Positions 1 through 9,032 of a stretch of 64,000 bases of DNA are shown one piece after another. The notes beneath the pieces were generated by a model. That model was given only the letters and a program-made list of their open reading frames with translations, did no database searches and was not told where the DNA came from. Both the position numbers and the translations under genes were made by a program. Source of the DNA: Comamonas sp. GTDB lineage: Bacteria > Pseudomonadota > Gammaproteobacteria > Burkholderiales > Burkholderiaceae_C. The DNA is taken from positions 62,001 through 126,000 of the forward strand of contig JAITLR010000021.1 in assembly GCA_031277805.1 (NCBI GenBank). Reading direction: 5' to 3'. Positions within the stretch are counted from its first letter, which is position 1. Every line of letters begins with the position of its first letter.

Positions 1-865
1 TTTCGGCCATGCGGACCAGATAGCGGTCGTAACAGTCGCCCGTGGCACCCACGGGAATGTCGAAGTCCAGCTTGTCGTAAACCTCATAGGGCTGGGTCTT
101 GCGCATGTCCCAGGGCAGACCCGAGGCACGCAGCATGGGACCAGTCAGAGCCAGATTGATAGCACGCTCCGCCGACACCACGCCAATACCGACGTTACGC
201 TGCTTCCAGATACGGTTGTCGGTCAGCAGGGTTTCGTACTCGTCCGCGCACTTGGGGAAGCGCTGCGTGAAAGCGTCGATGAAGTCCAGCAACGAGCCCT
301 TGCGGTCTTCGTTCATGGCCTCCATGGAGCGCACATTGCGCACCTTGCTGGCCTTGTACTGAGGCATGCTGTCCGGCAGATCACGGTACACGCCACCGGG
401 GCGGAAGTAGGCCGCGTGCATGCGCGCACCCGACACTGCTTCGTACATGTCCATCAGCGCTTCACGCTCGCGGAAGCTATAGATAAGGATGGTCGAGCTG
501 CCAGCGTCGTTACCCGAGGAACCCAGCCACATCAGGTGATTCATGATGCGGGTGATTTCCGAGAACATCACACGGATGTACTGGGCGCGAATAGGCACTT
601 CGATGCCCATCAGCTTTTCGATGGCCAGGCAGTAAGCATGCTCGTTGCTCATCATCGAGCAGTAATCCAGGCGGTCCATGTAGGGCAGCGACTGGATATA
701 GGTCTTGCTTTCGGCCAGCTTTTCGGTCGCACGGTGCAGCAAACCGATGTGTGGGTCAGCGCGCTGCACCACTTCACCGTCGAGCTCCAACACCAGACGC
801 AGCACACCGTGCGCTGCCGGGTGCTGCGGACCAAAGTTCAGGGAATAGTTCTTGATTTCAGCCAT
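1..865 (-). CDS. nuoD: NADH-quinone oxidoreductase subunit D (partial, C-terminus off the window)
   Basis: This is the 49-kDa-type subunit of respiratory complex I, which lines the quinone-binding pocket of the peripheral arm together with NuoB. The reading frame starts at the ATG on the complement of 863-865 ([20 protein letters not shown]) and runs off the left edge after about 288 codons; the family is usually about 417 residues, so roughly the last third is missing. The GPQHPAAHG and RIMNHL segments are typical of NuoD. It is the fourth gene of a minus-strand nuoABCD series, 31 bases after nuoC. Recognition is certain; the only limitation is the truncation by the window. Confidence 0.97.
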   Translation of the reverse strand, partial: MAEIKNYSLNFGPQHPAAHGVLRLVLELDGEVVQRADPHIGLLHRATEKLAESKTYIQSLPYMDRLDYCSMMSNEHAYCLAIEKLMGIEVPIRAQYIRVMFSEITRIMNHLMWLGSSGNDAGSSTILIYSFREREALMDMYEAVSGARMHAAYFRPGGVYRDLPDSMPQYKASKVRNVRSMEAMNEDRKGSLLDFIDAFTQRFPKCADEYETLLTDNRIWKQRNVGIGVVSAERAINLALTGPMLRASGLPWDMRKTQPYEVYDKLDFDIPVGATGDCYDRYLVRMAE

Positions 866-896
866 GGTCTTCCGTCAAAAGGCGCTGACGCACCCT

Positions 897-1508
897 TTAG
901 TGCAGGCCTCCGCCATAATTTTCCTCACGAATGATGCGCGGCGTGATTTCGCGCGGCTCGATCGTGACAGGCTGGTACACCACACGTTGCTGCTCGGCGT
1001 CGTAGCGCATTTCCACATAGCCGGACAGAGGGAAGTCCTTGCGGAAGGGGTGACCAATGAAGCCGTAGTCGGTCAGAATTCGACGCAGGTCTTCGTGACC
1101 GTCGAACACGATGCCGAACAGGTCAAACGCTTCGCGCTCGAACCAGTTGGCAGAGTTCCAGATACCGTTGATCGAAGCAACCACTGGAAAGTCATCATCG
1201 GCGCAGAACGCACGCACGCGCAGGCGCTGGTTCAGCGTCAGAGACATCAGATGGGATACAACGGCAAAACGCGGACCGTCCTTGCCGACTTCCGCATAAG
1301 TGGAGTAATCCACACCGCAAAGATCCATCAACATCTCGAACTTGCAGTCCGGCGCGTTGCGCAGGATCTGCATCACTTCCAGATACTGGTCGGCAGACAC
1401 TTCCACCGTCACTTCGTTGTAAGCCAATGTGACGCTGCGGGCCTTTTCGCCCAAGGCAGCTGACACCACATCCCGAAGCTTTTCGGGGTGAATAGCAATT
1501 GCAGTCAT
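897..1508 (-). CDS. nuoC: NADH-quinone oxidoreductase subunit C
   Basis: This is the 30-kDa peripheral-arm subunit of complex I. The protein has 203 residues, normal for a stand-alone NuoC not fused to NuoD as in enterobacteria. The conserved [10 protein letters not shown] segment, the [16 protein letters not shown] segment and the [18 protein letters not shown] region are all present near residues 115-160, which identifies the family. It starts with an ATG on the complement of 1506-1508, 9 bases after the nuoB stop, so the two are probably translationally coupled. It sits in the expected nuoA-B-C-D order. Confidence 0.97.
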   Translation of the reverse strand: MTAIAIHPEKLRDVVSAALGEKARSVTLAYNEVTVEVSADQYLEVMQILRNAPDCKFEMLMDLCGVDYSTYAEVGKDGPRFAVVSHLMSLTLNQRLRVRAFCADDDFPVVASINGIWNSANWFEREAFDLFGIVFDGHEDLRRILTDYGFIGHPFRKDFPLSGYVEMRYDAEQQRVVYQPVTIEPREITPRIIREENYGGGLH

Positions 1509-1517
1509 CTCGACCCT

Positions 1518-1997
1518 TTAAACGCGAGCGATGGTATGGGTACGACGGATTTTCTGCTGCAGCTGGATGATGCCGTAGATCAGCGCTTCCGCTGTCGGAG
1601 GGCAACCAGGCACATAGACATCCACTGGAACAATACGATCGCAGCCACGCACCACCGAATAGCTGTAGTGATAGTAACCACCGCCATTGGCGCACGACCC
1701 CATGGAAATAACCCAACGGGGTTCGGACATCTGGTCGTAGACCTTGCGCATCGCCGGGGCCATCTTGTTGCACAGCGTACCAGCAACAATCATCAGGTCC
1801 GAGTGGCGGGGGCTGGCACGGAACACTTCGGAGCCGAAGCGACCGATGTCATAACGAGCCGCCGCAGCATGCATCATTTCCACCGCACAACATGCCAGGC
1901 CAAATGTCATGGGCCAAATCGACCCTGTCTTGGCCCAGTTCACCACCGTGTCATAACTGGTGGTGACGAAGCCTTCCTTCATCACGCCTTCGATCAT
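1518..1997 (-). CDS. nuoB: NADH-quinone oxidoreductase subunit B
   Basis: NuoB carries iron-sulfur cluster N2, the last electron carrier before quinone in complex I. The 159-residue protein shows the cluster ligands: the adjacent cysteine pair in [10 protein letters not shown] near residue 38, the cysteine of [15 protein letters not shown] near residue 101 and that of [11 protein letters not shown] near residue 132. This full set of ligands indicates a functional subunit. The gene lies 22 bases downstream of nuoA and 9 bases upstream of nuoC on the minus strand, in the standard order. Confidence 0.98.
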   Translation of the reverse strand: MIEGVMKEGFVTTSYDTVVNWAKTGSIWPMTFGLACCAVEMMHAAAARYDIGRFGSEVFRASPRHSDLMIVAGTLCNKMAPAMRKVYDQMSEPRWVISMGSCANGGGYYHYSYSVVRGCDRIVPVDVYVPGCPPTAEALIYGIIQLQQKIRRTHTIARV

Positions 1998-2019
1998 CGT
2001 GTTTCCTCAAAGAAGCTGC

Positions 2020-2379
2020 TTATTCCCAGTCCAGGGCGCCTTTTTTCCACTCATAGGCAAAGCCCACGACCAGAATGGCCAGGAAGATCAGAACAGCAAC
2101 AAAACCCGCACCGCCGACATCTTTGAGAGCGACAGCCCAGGGAAGCAGGAATGCGATTTCCAGATCAAACAGGATGAAGAGAATGGCGACAAGGTAGTAG
2201 CGCACATCAAACTTCATCCGAGCGTCTTCAAACGCTTCGAAACCGCATTCATAGGGAGAGTTCTTGGCGGCATCTGGGCGGTTGGGACCCAGCACGTAGC
2301 CGAGAGCCAGGGGAACAATGCCCACAGCCATGCCAATGAGAATGAACAAGAGAACGGGAAGGTACTGATCGATGTTCAT
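2020..2379 (-). CDS. nuoA: NADH-quinone oxidoreductase subunit A
   Basis: This is a small membrane subunit of the complex I proton-pumping arm. The 119-residue sequence has three predicted transmembrane helices (about residues 7-29, 62-82 and 90-112) and the family signature [20 protein letters not shown] between helices one and two. It is the first gene of the nuo series, and the tRNA-Leu gene lies about 75 bases upstream on the same strand. A promoter was not identified with confidence in the short gap, so read-through from secG or the tRNA is possible. Confidence 0.97.
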   Translation of the reverse strand: MNIDQYLPVLLFILIGMAVGIVPLALGYVLGPNRPDAAKNSPYECGFEAFEDARMKFDVRYYLVAILFILFDLEIAFLLPWAVALKDVGGAGFVAVLIFLAILVVGFAYEWKKGALDWE

Positions 2380-2454
2380 CGAGTGGGCCTTGTTTTATAA
2401 AACATGCCTCACCGATCACTGCCTGATCAGCAGGGCAGGTTTCTAGTTATGTGT

Positions 2455-2539
2455 TGGTGCCGTCGGCGAGACTCGAACTCGCACAGCTTTCGCCACTACC
2501 CCCTCAAGATAGCGTGTCTACCAATTCCACCACGACGGC
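2455..2539 (-). tRNA. tRNA-Leu (anticodon GAG)
   Basis: The minus strand folds as an 85-nt class II tRNA. The 7-bp acceptor stem (GCCGTCG with CGACGGC) pairs perfectly and is followed by discriminator A and an encoded CCA end. The anticodon loop TTGAGGG, closed by CTATC/GGTAG, places GAG at positions 34-36, and a T-loop GTTCGAGTC is present. The extended variable arm fits leucine. It lies between secG and nuoA on the same strand. Confidence 0.96.
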
Positions 2540-2617
2540 TTCGTCTCAATTGTCTGGCAACCCCTGAAATCTTCATTGCAAAGATTTTGATCCCCAGACA
2601 ATCCCTAGATTCTAGCT

Positions 2618-2642
2618 CGAAAAACCCCTCTTACCGGGGTTC
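2618..2642 (-). terminator. Probable intrinsic terminator after secG
   Basis: On the minus strand an AACCCCG/CGGGGTT-type hairpin with a short loop is followed directly by five T residues, 20 bases beyond the secG stop codon. It fits a compact Rho-independent terminator or a partial one ahead of the tRNA gene. Confidence 0.6.
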
Positions 2643-2661
2643 ATCGAGTATTTTCATTAAA

Positions 2662-3066
2662 TTATTTCGTCGGAATTTGAGCCGCACCTTCCGCGCCCGC
2701 CGCAGGCACTTCAGCAGCAGGGGCTGCAGGCTCGCCAGTTGCCGCCGCAGGAGCACCTGTGGCAGGAATGGTTTGCGCAGGAGCAGACACCGGAGCATTT
2801 TCCAGCACACTGCCTGCAGTGGCGGGACGGGAATTGCCGATATAGGCCAGAGCCAAGGTCGCCACAAAGAACACGGTGGCCAGCGCAGCCGTCGAGCGCG
2901 ACAGGAAGTTGGCACTGCCCGATGCACCAAACAGACTGCCCGAAGAGCCACCACCAAAGGACGCACCCATGTCAGCACCCTTGCCGTGCTGAATCAGAAT
3001 CAGGCCAATCATGCCAAGTGCGGCCAGCATCTGGACCGCGAGAATGACGCTGGAAAAGACGTTCAT
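2662..3066 (-). CDS. secG: Protein-export membrane protein SecG
   Basis: SecG is an auxiliary subunit of the SecYEG translocon. The 134-residue protein has two transmembrane segments (about residues 4-24 and 55-75) separated by the family motif LIQHGKGADMGASFGGG and the FLSRSTAA segment. The C-terminal 50 residues are Ala/Pro-rich and probably disordered, an extension common in betaproteobacterial SecG. It follows tpiA on the minus strand with a 58-base gap that contains a small GCCAC/GTGGC hairpin, and precedes tRNA-Leu and nuoA. Confidence 0.96.
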   Translation of the reverse strand: MNVFSSVILAVQMLAALGMIGLILIQHGKGADMGASFGGGSSGSLFGASGSANFLSRSTAALATVFFVATLALAYIGNSRPATAGSVLENAPVSAPAQTIPATGAPAAATGEPAAPAAEVPAAGAEGAAQIPTK

Positions 3067-3124
3067 ATCAAAACCTAGTAATCGTAATCAGGGTTCGCCA
3101 CACATCAAGCGTGGCGCAAACGAA

Positions 3125-3871
3125 TTATTGCGCTGCCGCAATAATGGTGAGGAAATCGGGAGCTTTCAGCGCCGCACCGCCGATCAGGCCGCCGTCAATA
3201 TCAGGCTGAGCCAGAAGTTGAGCCGCATTGCCTGCATTCATGCTGCCGCCGTAGAGCAAAGGCACACGATCCGCCTGGGCACTGGCCGCTGCCAGTTGCG
3301 CACGCAGTACGGCATGCACTTGCTGAGCCTGTTCCGGCGTTGCTGTCTTGCCAGTGCCAATAGCCCAGACAGGCTCATAGGCCACCACCAGCTCACTCAC
3401 GCACGGGCCGACCTGATGAATCACGGCTGCCAGCTGACGCTTGACCACGGCTTCGGTCTGACCTGCTTCACGCTCCGCCAGAGTCTCACCCACGCAGACG
3501 ATGGGCGTGATGCCCTTGGCCAGCGCGGCCTGGGCCTTGGCGGCCACTACTGCATCGGTCTCACCATGGTACTGACGGCGCTCGGAATGCCCCACCAGCG
3601 CATAACGCGCATCGAACTCCTTGAGCATGGCCGCCGAGATTTCACCCGTAAAGGCACCCTGCTCGTGCTGAGACACATCTTGCGCACCAACACCGATAGC
3701 AGATCCTGCAAGCTCCGTCTGGATTTGGGCCAGATAAGCAGCAGGCGCAGCCACTGCAACACCCGCCTTGTTATCGACAGGCAAGCCCTGCTTGATGGCC
3801 TGCAGCAGAGCGGCATTGGCAGTCAGACTGCCGTTCATCTTCCAGTTGCCAACAATGAGTTTTTGCTTCAT
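3125..3871 (-). CDS. tpiA: Triosephosphate isomerase
   Basis: TpiA interconverts dihydroxyacetone phosphate and glyceraldehyde 3-phosphate in glycolysis and gluconeogenesis. The ATG on the complement of 3869-3871 gives [15 protein letters not shown], with the catalytic lysine in NWKMNG. The active-site histidine is in VGHSERR and the catalytic glutamate in [12 protein letters not shown], followed by the phosphate-binding LLYGGSMN loop. Length is about 248 residues, normal for the family. The start overlaps the stop of the upstream oxidoreductase as ATGA, so translation is probably coupled. An upstream TTG start three codons earlier is less likely. Confidence 0.98.
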   Translation of the reverse strand: MKQKLIVGNWKMNGSLTANAALLQAIKQGLPVDNKAGVAVAAPAAYLAQIQTELAGSAIGVGAQDVSQHEQGAFTGEISAAMLKEFDARYALVGHSERRQYHGETDAVVAAKAQAALAKGITPIVCVGETLAEREAGQTEAVVKRQLAAVIHQVGPCVSELVVAYEPVWAIGTGKTATPEQAQQVHAVLRAQLAAASAQADRVPLLYGGSMNAGNAAQLLAQPDIDGGLIGGAALKAPDFLTIIAAAQ

Positions 3872-4875
3872 GTTTCCCAAGTCAAAACGATTTTTCCGGT
3901 GTGCTGGCTGGACTCCATCAGCGCATGTGACTGCGCGGCGTCAGCAGCATCGAATTCACGGTAAATGGCCGGACGCACCTTGCCGGATTCCAGCATGGGC
4001 CAGACATTGCGCCTGAGCGCCTGCGCGATGGCAGCCTTGAAGGCCACGGGACGCGCGCGCAGCGTAGACCCTGTAATGGTCAGACGTTTGCGCAGCACAA
4101 GACCGGCATCGAACTCAGCCTTGATGCCGCCCTGCACCGCAATGATGACCAAGCGACCATCAGGAGCCAGGCATTGCACTTCGCGCGCCACATAGCTGCC
4201 GGCGACCATGTCCAGAATGACATTGACGCCCTCGCCATTGGTGATGCGCTGCACTTCAGCCGCAAAGTCCTGAGTCTTGTAGTTGATCGCATGATCGGCT
4301 CCAAGCTTGAGGCAGTCCTCGCACTTGGCATCGCTGCCCGCCGAGACAATGACCGTCGCACCCCAGGCCTTGGCTAGCTGAATCGCCGTCACGCCAATGC
4401 CGCTGCTGCCGCCCTGCACCAGCAAGGTTTCGCCGGGCTGCAGAGCCCCCCGGTCGAACACATTGCTCCAGACCGTGAAGAAGGTCTCTGGCAGTGCCGC
4501 CGCCTGAACATCACTGAAACCAGCCGGCACGGGCAAGCACTGAACCACGGGCGCCGCACAATATTGCGCATAACCACCGCCAGCCACCAGCGCACAGACG
4601 CGGTCGCCGAGCTTGAAACCCGCCTTGCTCATGGCTGCCTCGTCGCCCGCCACGATCACACCCGCCACCTCGAGCCCCGGAAGATCGGAGGCTCCGGGAG
4701 GTGGCGCGTAATGACCTTTGCGCTGCAGCACATCGGGGCGATTGATGCCGCTCGCGGCAACGCGAATCAGCACCTCGCCCTCACCTGCCACAGGCATGGG
4801 ACGCTCACCCATGCGCAGCACGTCAGGCGCGCCGTAGCTGGTGATTTCCACCGCCCGCATTGTGTTGTGTTCCAT
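3868..4875 (-). CDS. NAD(P)H-quinone oxidoreductase, zinc-independent MDR family
   Basis: This is a medium-chain dehydrogenase/reductase of the quinone oxidoreductase (PIG3/QOR-like) group, a cytosolic NADPH-dependent enzyme. It has the N-terminal GroES-like domain ([22 protein letters not shown]) and a Rossmann domain with the nucleotide motif [21 protein letters not shown] near residues 140-160. Structural zinc-binding cysteines are absent. The start could be at 4875 ([10 protein letters not shown]) or at 4860 ([10 protein letters not shown]); the second has a better-placed GGAAC ribosome-binding sequence. Its stop overlaps the tpiA start. The physiological substrate cannot be read from the sequence. 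Confidence 0.88.
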   Translation of the reverse strand: MEHNTMRAVEITSYGAPDVLRMGERPMPVAGEGEVLIRVAASGINRPDVLQRKGHYAPPPGASDLPGLEVAGVIVAGDEAAMSKAGFKLGDRVCALVAGGGYAQYCAAPVVQCLPVPAGFSDVQAAALPETFFTVWSNVFDRGALQPGETLLVQGGSSGIGVTAIQLAKAWGATVIVSAGSDAKCEDCLKLGADHAINYKTQDFAAEVQRITNGEGVNVILDMVAGSYVAREVQCLAPDGRLVIIAVQGGIKAEFDAGLVLRKRLTITGSTLRARPVAFKAAIAQALRRNVWPMLESGKVRPAIYREFDAADAAQSHALMESSQHTGKIVLTWET

Positions 4876-4904
4876 ATCCAGGGTTTGGTTTATCAATGAA
4901 ATCA

Positions 4905-4947
4905 GGCTTTAGCGCTTGTCAATCAAGCGCTGAAAGCTATCAAAACA
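4905..4947. repeat. Interspersed intergenic repeat, family A
   Basis: The segment contains AGCGCTTGTC-AATCAAGCGCT followed by AAAGCTATCAAAAC. The same mosaic of an AGCGCT inverted pair plus AGCTATCAAA recurs in at least seven other gaps of this window. It lies between the oxidoreductase start and the pnp stop. Confidence 0.75.
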
Positions 4948-5004
4948 GGAACAATGCAATCAGCAAAGTGTAGACCTGCCCGAGGACAGACCCACACTCA
5001 GGCA

Positions 5005-7266
5005 TTACTGCTGTTGCTGTTGCTGTTGTTGCTGCTCGTCAGCAGAGGCACGGTTTTCGCGTGGCTCGCGGTTCTCGCGGGGTTCGCGATTCTGACGGGG
5101 AGCACGTTCGCGGTACTCGCGATCGCCACGGGGTTCACGCGGCTCGCGAGGCTCACGCTCAGGCATGCCGGCGGGACGCTCGGTCAGTGCCTTCATGGAC
5201 AGCTTGACGCGACCCTTGTCGTCGGTTTCCAGAACCTTGACCTTGACCACCTGACCTTCTTGCAGGTAGTCGGTGACCTTTTCCACGCGCTCGTGGGCGA
5301 TCTGGCTGATGTGCAGCAGACCGTCCTTGCCGGGCAGCAGGTTGACCAGGGCACCGAATTCCAGGATCTTGACGATCGGGCCTTCGTAGATCTTGCCGAT
5401 CTCGACTTCGGCTGTGATCTGCTCGATGCGCAGCTTGGCGGCTTCGGCCTTGACGCCGTCGGTGGCGGCAATGGTGATGGTGCCGTCTTCCTCGATGTTG
5501 ATCTGGGTGCCGGTCTCTTCGGTCAGCGCACGGATGGTGGCGCCGCCCTTGCCGATCACGTCACGGATCTTCTCGGGGTTGATCTTCATGGTGTAGAGCT
5601 TGGGCGCGAAGCTGGAGACTTCGGTCTTGGCTTCACCCATGGCTTCCTGCATCTTGCCCAGGATGTGCATGCGCGCTTCCTTGGCCTGAGCCAGGGCGAC
5701 CTGCATGATTTCCTTGGTGATGCCCTGGATCTTGATGTCCATCTGCAGGGCAGTGATGCCGTTGGTGGTACCAGCCACCTTGAAGTCCATGTCGCCCAGG
5801 TGATCTTCGTCACCCAGGATGTCGGTCAGCACAGCGAACTTGTTGTCTTCCTTGATCAGACCCATGGCGATACCAGCCACATGAGCCTTCATGGGCACGC
5901 CAGCATCCATCATGGACAGGCAGCCGCCGCAGACCGAAGCCATGGACGAGGAACCGTTGGACTCGGTGATTTCCGACACCACGCGGATGGTGTAGGGGAA
6001 CTCTTCCTTGGTCGGCAGGCAAGCGGCCAGAGCGCGCTTGGCCAGACGGCCGTGGCCGATTTCACGGCGCTTGGTCGAGCCCATGCGGCCCACTTCGCCG
6101 GTGGCAAAGGGAGGCATGTTGTAGTGGAACAGGAAGCGGTCTTCGAATTCGCCAGCCAGCGCGTCGATCTTCTGAGCGTCGCGCTCGGTACCCAGCGTGG
6201 AGATCACCAGGGCCTGGGTTTCACCACGCGTGAACAGGGCCGAGCCGTGAGTGCGGGGCAGCACGGAGTTGCGGATCTCGATGGGGCGCACGGTGCGGGT
6301 GTCGCGGCCGTCGATGCGAGGCTCACCAGCCAGAATCTGCGAACGCACGATGCCGGCTTCGATGTCGAACAGCATGCCGTCAACCTTCACGCCGTCAAAC
6401 GCCACGCCTTGCTCGGCCAAGGCGGCCTTGACTTCAACGTAGGCAGTGCGGCAAGCCAGGGTACGCACCTGCTTGTTGCGCTCTTGGTAAGCAGCGCGCA
6501 GCTTGGCTTCGCCCAGCTCGACCACCTTGGCGATCAGCACTTCGTCCTTGGCAGGAGCAGTCCAGTCCCATGCGGGCTTGCCACCTTCACGCACCAGATC
6601 GTGGATGGCGTCGATGGCGATCTTGCCTTGCTCGTGGCCGAACACCACGGCGCCCAGCATCACTTCTTCAGGCAGTTGCAGGGCTTCGGATTCCACCATC
6701 AGCACGGCGGATTCGGTGCCGGCAACGACCAGATCCATCTGCGAATCCTTGCGCTGGGTCTGACCGGGGTTCAGCACGTATTCGCCATTGATGTAACCCA
6801 CGCGGGCTGCACCGATAGGACCGTTGAAAGGCAGGCCCGACACTGCCAGGGCAGCGGAGACAGCAATCATGGCAGCGATGTCGGCGTCGACTTCGGGGTT
6901 CAGCGAAATGGTGTGGATGACCACATGCACGTCGTTGTAGAAGCCTTCGGGGAACAGGGGGCGGATGGGACGGTCGATCAGACGCGAGGTCAGAGTCTCC
7001 AGCTCGGAGGGCTTGGCTTCGCGCTTGAAGAAGCTGCCGGGGATCTTGCCGGCGGCATAAGTCTTCTCAATGTAGTCAACGGTCAGGGGGAAGAAGTCCT
7101 GGCCGGCCTTGGCGATCTTGGAACCCACGACAGTGGCCAGCACCACGGTATCGTCGATGTTGACCAGCACGGCGCCGGAGGCCTGACGGGCGATTTCGCC
7201 GGTTTCCATGGTGACCGTATGCTGGCCCCACTGGAAGGTCTTGGTAACTTTGTTGAACATGGTCAT
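5005..7266 (-). CDS. pnp: Polyribonucleotide nucleotidyltransferase (PNPase)
   Basis: PNPase is the phosphorolytic 3'-to-5' exoribonuclease of mRNA decay and a degradosome component. The 753-residue protein has two RNase PH domains (about 10-220 and 310-545) flanking an alpha-helical linker, then a KH domain with [16 protein letters not shown] near 556 and an S1 domain ([20 protein letters not shown], near 620-690). The last 60 residues are unusual: repeated [12 protein letters not shown] units and a terminal run of nine glutamines encoded by mixed CAG and CAA codons. The start at 7266 has AAAGGAG five bases upstream; a second ATG lies two codons in. It follows rpsO on the same strand, separated by a terminator and a large leader hairpin. 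Confidence 0.98.
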   Translation of the reverse strand: MTMFNKVTKTFQWGQHTVTMETGEIARQASGAVLVNIDDTVVLATVVGSKIAKAGQDFFPLTVDYIEKTYAAGKIPGSFFKREAKPSELETLTSRLIDRPIRPLFPEGFYNDVHVVIHTISLNPEVDADIAAMIAVSAALAVSGLPFNGPIGAARVGYINGEYVLNPGQTQRKDSQMDLVVAGTESAVLMVESEALQLPEEVMLGAVVFGHEQGKIAIDAIHDLVREGGKPAWDWTAPAKDEVLIAKVVELGEAKLRAAYQERNKQVRTLACRTAYVEVKAALAEQGVAFDGVKVDGMLFDIEAGIVRSQILAGEPRIDGRDTRTVRPIEIRNSVLPRTHGSALFTRGETQALVISTLGTERDAQKIDALAGEFEDRFLFHYNMPPFATGEVGRMGSTKRREIGHGRLAKRALAACLPTKEEFPYTIRVVSEITESNGSSSMASVCGGCLSMMDAGVPMKAHVAGIAMGLIKEDNKFAVLTDILGDEDHLGDMDFKVAGTTNGITALQMDIKIQGITKEIMQVALAQAKEARMHILGKMQEAMGEAKTEVSSFAPKLYTMKINPEKIRDVIGKGGATIRALTEETGTQINIEEDGTITIAATDGVKAEAAKLRIEQITAEVEIGKIYEGPIVKILEFGALVNLLPGKDGLLHISQIAHERVEKVTDYLQEGQVVKVKVLETDDKGRVKLSMKALTERPAGMPEREPREPREPRGDREYRERAPRQNREPRENREPRENRASADEQQQQQQQQQ

Positions 7267-7313
7267 GATGACTCCTTTATGAATAGCTGGATGCGCTCAT
7301 CCAGTCTTGATTT

Positions 7314-7412
7314 GGAGTGCAAACAGAACACGATGCCATTCCAGTGTTGCGCTACGCGCTATAAATAGCGCAGCATTGGAATGACACAGCTTCGCTCTGT
7401 TTTGCGAACTCC
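7314..7412 (-). promoter_or_regulatory. Long pnp leader hairpin
   Basis: The pnp 5' region can fold into a near-continuous stem: GGAG(T)GCAAA-CAGA near 7314-7328 pairs with TCTG-TTTTGC-ACTCC near 7396-7412. Inside, CATTCCAGTGTTGCGCTA pairs with TAGCGCAGCATTGGAATG with only wobble differences. In Escherichia coli the pnp leader also carries a long stem cut by RNase III and then used for PNPase autoregulation. The pairing is seen in the sequence; the autoregulatory role is inferred from that family precedent. Confidence 0.75.
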
Positions 7413-7416
7413 GAAG

Positions 7417-7456
7417 TAAAAAACGCCTGAGCTAGGCAATCTAACTCAGGCGTTTC
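7417..7456 (-). terminator. Intrinsic terminator after rpsO
   Basis: On the minus strand the 11-bp perfect stem AAACGCCTGAG / CTCAGGCGTTT with a 13-base loop is followed by further T residues, 16 bases after the rpsO stop. It probably ends or attenuates rpsO transcripts before pnp. Confidence 0.85.
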
Positions 7457-7471
7457 GATCTTTCACTGTGC

Positions 7472-7738
7472 TTACTTGCGCAGGCCCAGCTTGGCGATCA
7501 GTGCTGTGTAGCGGTCAGCGTCCTTGGACTTCAGGTAGTCCAGCAGCTTGCGGCGGCGGCTCACCATGCGCAGCAGACCGCGACGACCGTGGTGGTCCTT
7601 GGCGTTAGCCTTGAAGTGGGGAGTCAGTTCGTTGATGCGAGCTGTCAGCAGAGCCACTTGCACTTCGGGGCTACCAGTGTCGTTTTCGGAACGAGCATTG
7701 GCCTTGACAACTTCAGCCTTCTTATCGGCAGCGATCAT
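7472..7738 (-). CDS. rpsO: 30S ribosomal protein S15
   Basis: S15 binds 16S rRNA at the central-domain three-way junction and is a primary assembly protein. The chosen ATG on the complement of 7736-7738 gives 88 residues ([11 protein letters not shown]...), the standard length, with AAGGAAAA correctly spaced upstream; an in-frame upstream extension is unlikely. The conserved [34 protein letters not shown] and [10 protein letters not shown] segments are intact. It stands alone ahead of pnp, the common bacterial arrangement. Confidence 0.98.
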   Translation of the reverse strand: MIAADKKAEVVKANARSENDTGSPEVQVALLTARINELTPHFKANAKDHHGRRGLLRMVSRRRKLLDYLKSKDADRYTALIAKLGLRK

Positions 7739-7956
7739 TTTGTTTTCCTTAGGATTTGGCACTCGACGAGGAGCACCTTGGTTACTTGCGCCAAGGCTGG
7801 AAAGGCCTCAGCGTGCGTCTTGCACCATGCAAAACCTGACGATTATATCAAGAGCCTATTTCCCTGGCATCTCCTACTCCCCACACGCAAACCCATATTG
7901 CCAGCCAATGGCTCACACGCTGCAATGAAGCATCACAGCTTCACCGAGGACTGGTC

Positions 7957-8229
7957 ATGGCACTTTGGCTCAAAAACGCTCACACGCTCCAACAAGCGGC
8001 CGGGGCTGTCGCAGTATTGATAGCAACAACACTTGCCGCCGACTCCTTTGCTGCTGGACGTAAGCACAGCAAAGACCAGAGCGGCAAAGTCAGAATCCAG
8101 AACATTCGCAGCAGCTCGGAAGAAACCACTGCCGAGCGTGAACGACGCCTCTACCGGGAATGCCAGGGAAGGCCGAACTCAGGTGCCTGTTCAGGGTACG
8201 CACAAAAACCTCAAGGCGGTAAACGGTAG
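7957..8229 (+). CDS. Small exported protein of unknown function
   Basis: The 90-residue product starts MALWLKNAHTLQQ and has a hydrophobic stretch at about residues 13-30 ending in AADSFAAGRK, which looks like a Sec signal peptide with cleavage after ADSFA or nearby. The remainder is basic and polar, with a Glu/Arg-rich stretch (SSEETTAERERRLYRECQG) and two cysteines near the C-terminus that could form a disulfide in the periplasm. No family is recognised. It lies divergent from rpsO and ahead of the minor-pilin operon on the same strand, with a 184-base gap in between, so a link to pilus assembly is only possible, not shown. Confidence 0.6.
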   Translation: MALWLKNAHTLQQAAGAVAVLIATTLAADSFAAGRKHSKDQSGKVRIQNIRSSSEETTAERERRLYRECQGRPNSGACSGYAQKPQGGKR

Positions 8230-8413
8230 CGAATAGGACTTACGCAAACAGGCCGGGGGCCGATACGGATGCGGCCAGGACTACCCCTTTGAGGCGAAGG
8301 TCTTGCTTGAATCCGACGTGCATAAGTCATGGCGAAATACCGCTTGTCGCTGACTTTCTGCCATCTGTCCAAGCTTGGCACTTACACAAGCTCTCAAAAC
8401 GTAACATCAGGGT

Positions 8414-8971
8414 ATGTTCAAAATGCCCTCACCCCGTTTTGTCAAAGGCTTCACTGCCGTCGAACTACTGGTGACCATCGCCATTCTTGGCGTGCTTGCG
8501 GCCGTTGCAGCCCCCAGCTTCAAGCCGCTGATTGAGCGTTGGAAAGTTCGCCAAGTTACAGAAGAGCTGCAATCCACGTTTTATGTCGCCCGCTCGGAAG
8601 CGATCAAGCGCGGCGGCGGCATCACCATACTGCGCAACGGCGACACGACAGAGTGCACCACTGTCGGCAGCGACACCAGCCTCTGGAGTTGCGGCTGGAT
8701 CGTCTTTGTAGACAAAAACAACGATGGCGCACAGGACAGCGGTGAAGACACCTTGCAGACCGTCTCCCTGCCCTCAAAGGTTAGCGTCAAATTGACCGGC
8801 ATGAGCGAACCCACTCTTATCAAGGTGGATCGCTGGGGCCAACTCTCAGCGGCCAATGCAGCCATAGAACTCAAAGGAAGCAACGAAACACAAGCCAGCA
8901 CCAGTTCCATGTGTATTAACGGCAATGGCCGCATCTACACACCGGACGCAGGCAGCACATCGTGCACATAA
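8414..8971 (+). CDS. GspH/FimT-family pseudopilin (first copy)
   Basis: This is a minor type IV pilin or pseudopilin of the FimT/GspH group. A short basic leader ends at the prepilin-peptidase site KG-FTAVELLVTIAILGVLAAVAAPSF, with glutamate at position 5 of the mature chain and the hydrophobic helix that anchors it in the inner membrane. The 185-residue precursor has a beta-rich C-terminal domain with paired cysteines. FimT proteins elsewhere bind DNA for natural transformation or prime pilus assembly; which applies here is unknown. It is the first gene of a co-directional cluster with pilV, pilW, pilX, pilY1 and pilE. A start at the second ATG (8423) is also possible. Confidence 0.9.
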   Translation: MFKMPSPRFVKGFTAVELLVTIAILGVLAAVAAPSFKPLIERWKVRQVTEELQSTFYVARSEAIKRGGGITILRNGDTTECTTVGSDTSLWSCGWIVFVDKNNDGAQDSGEDTLQTVSLPSKVSVKLTGMSEPTLIKVDRWGQLSAANAAIELKGSNETQASTSSMCINGNGRIYTPDAGSTSCT

Positions 8972-9032
8972 GCCAGCTACCAGCCTTTATCGGCATCACT
9001 ACAGAGGTCGTAATCTTTGATGAGGAGTCTCT

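Noticed and set aside
3094-3115. Hairpin between tpiA and secG as a terminator
   Set aside because: CGCCAC/GTGGCG pairs but no T run follows, so it is not supported as a terminator.
4954-7368. 804-residue reading frame opposite pnp
   Set aside because: It is antisense to the whole PNPase gene, rich in His, Gly, Asp and Leu from GC-rich codons read on the other strand, and lacks a family motif.
8230-8413. Small coding frames between 7957 gene and the first pseudopilin
   Set aside because: Short frames here overlap several phases and have no ribosome-binding site or motif; the gap seems to be promoter sequence.
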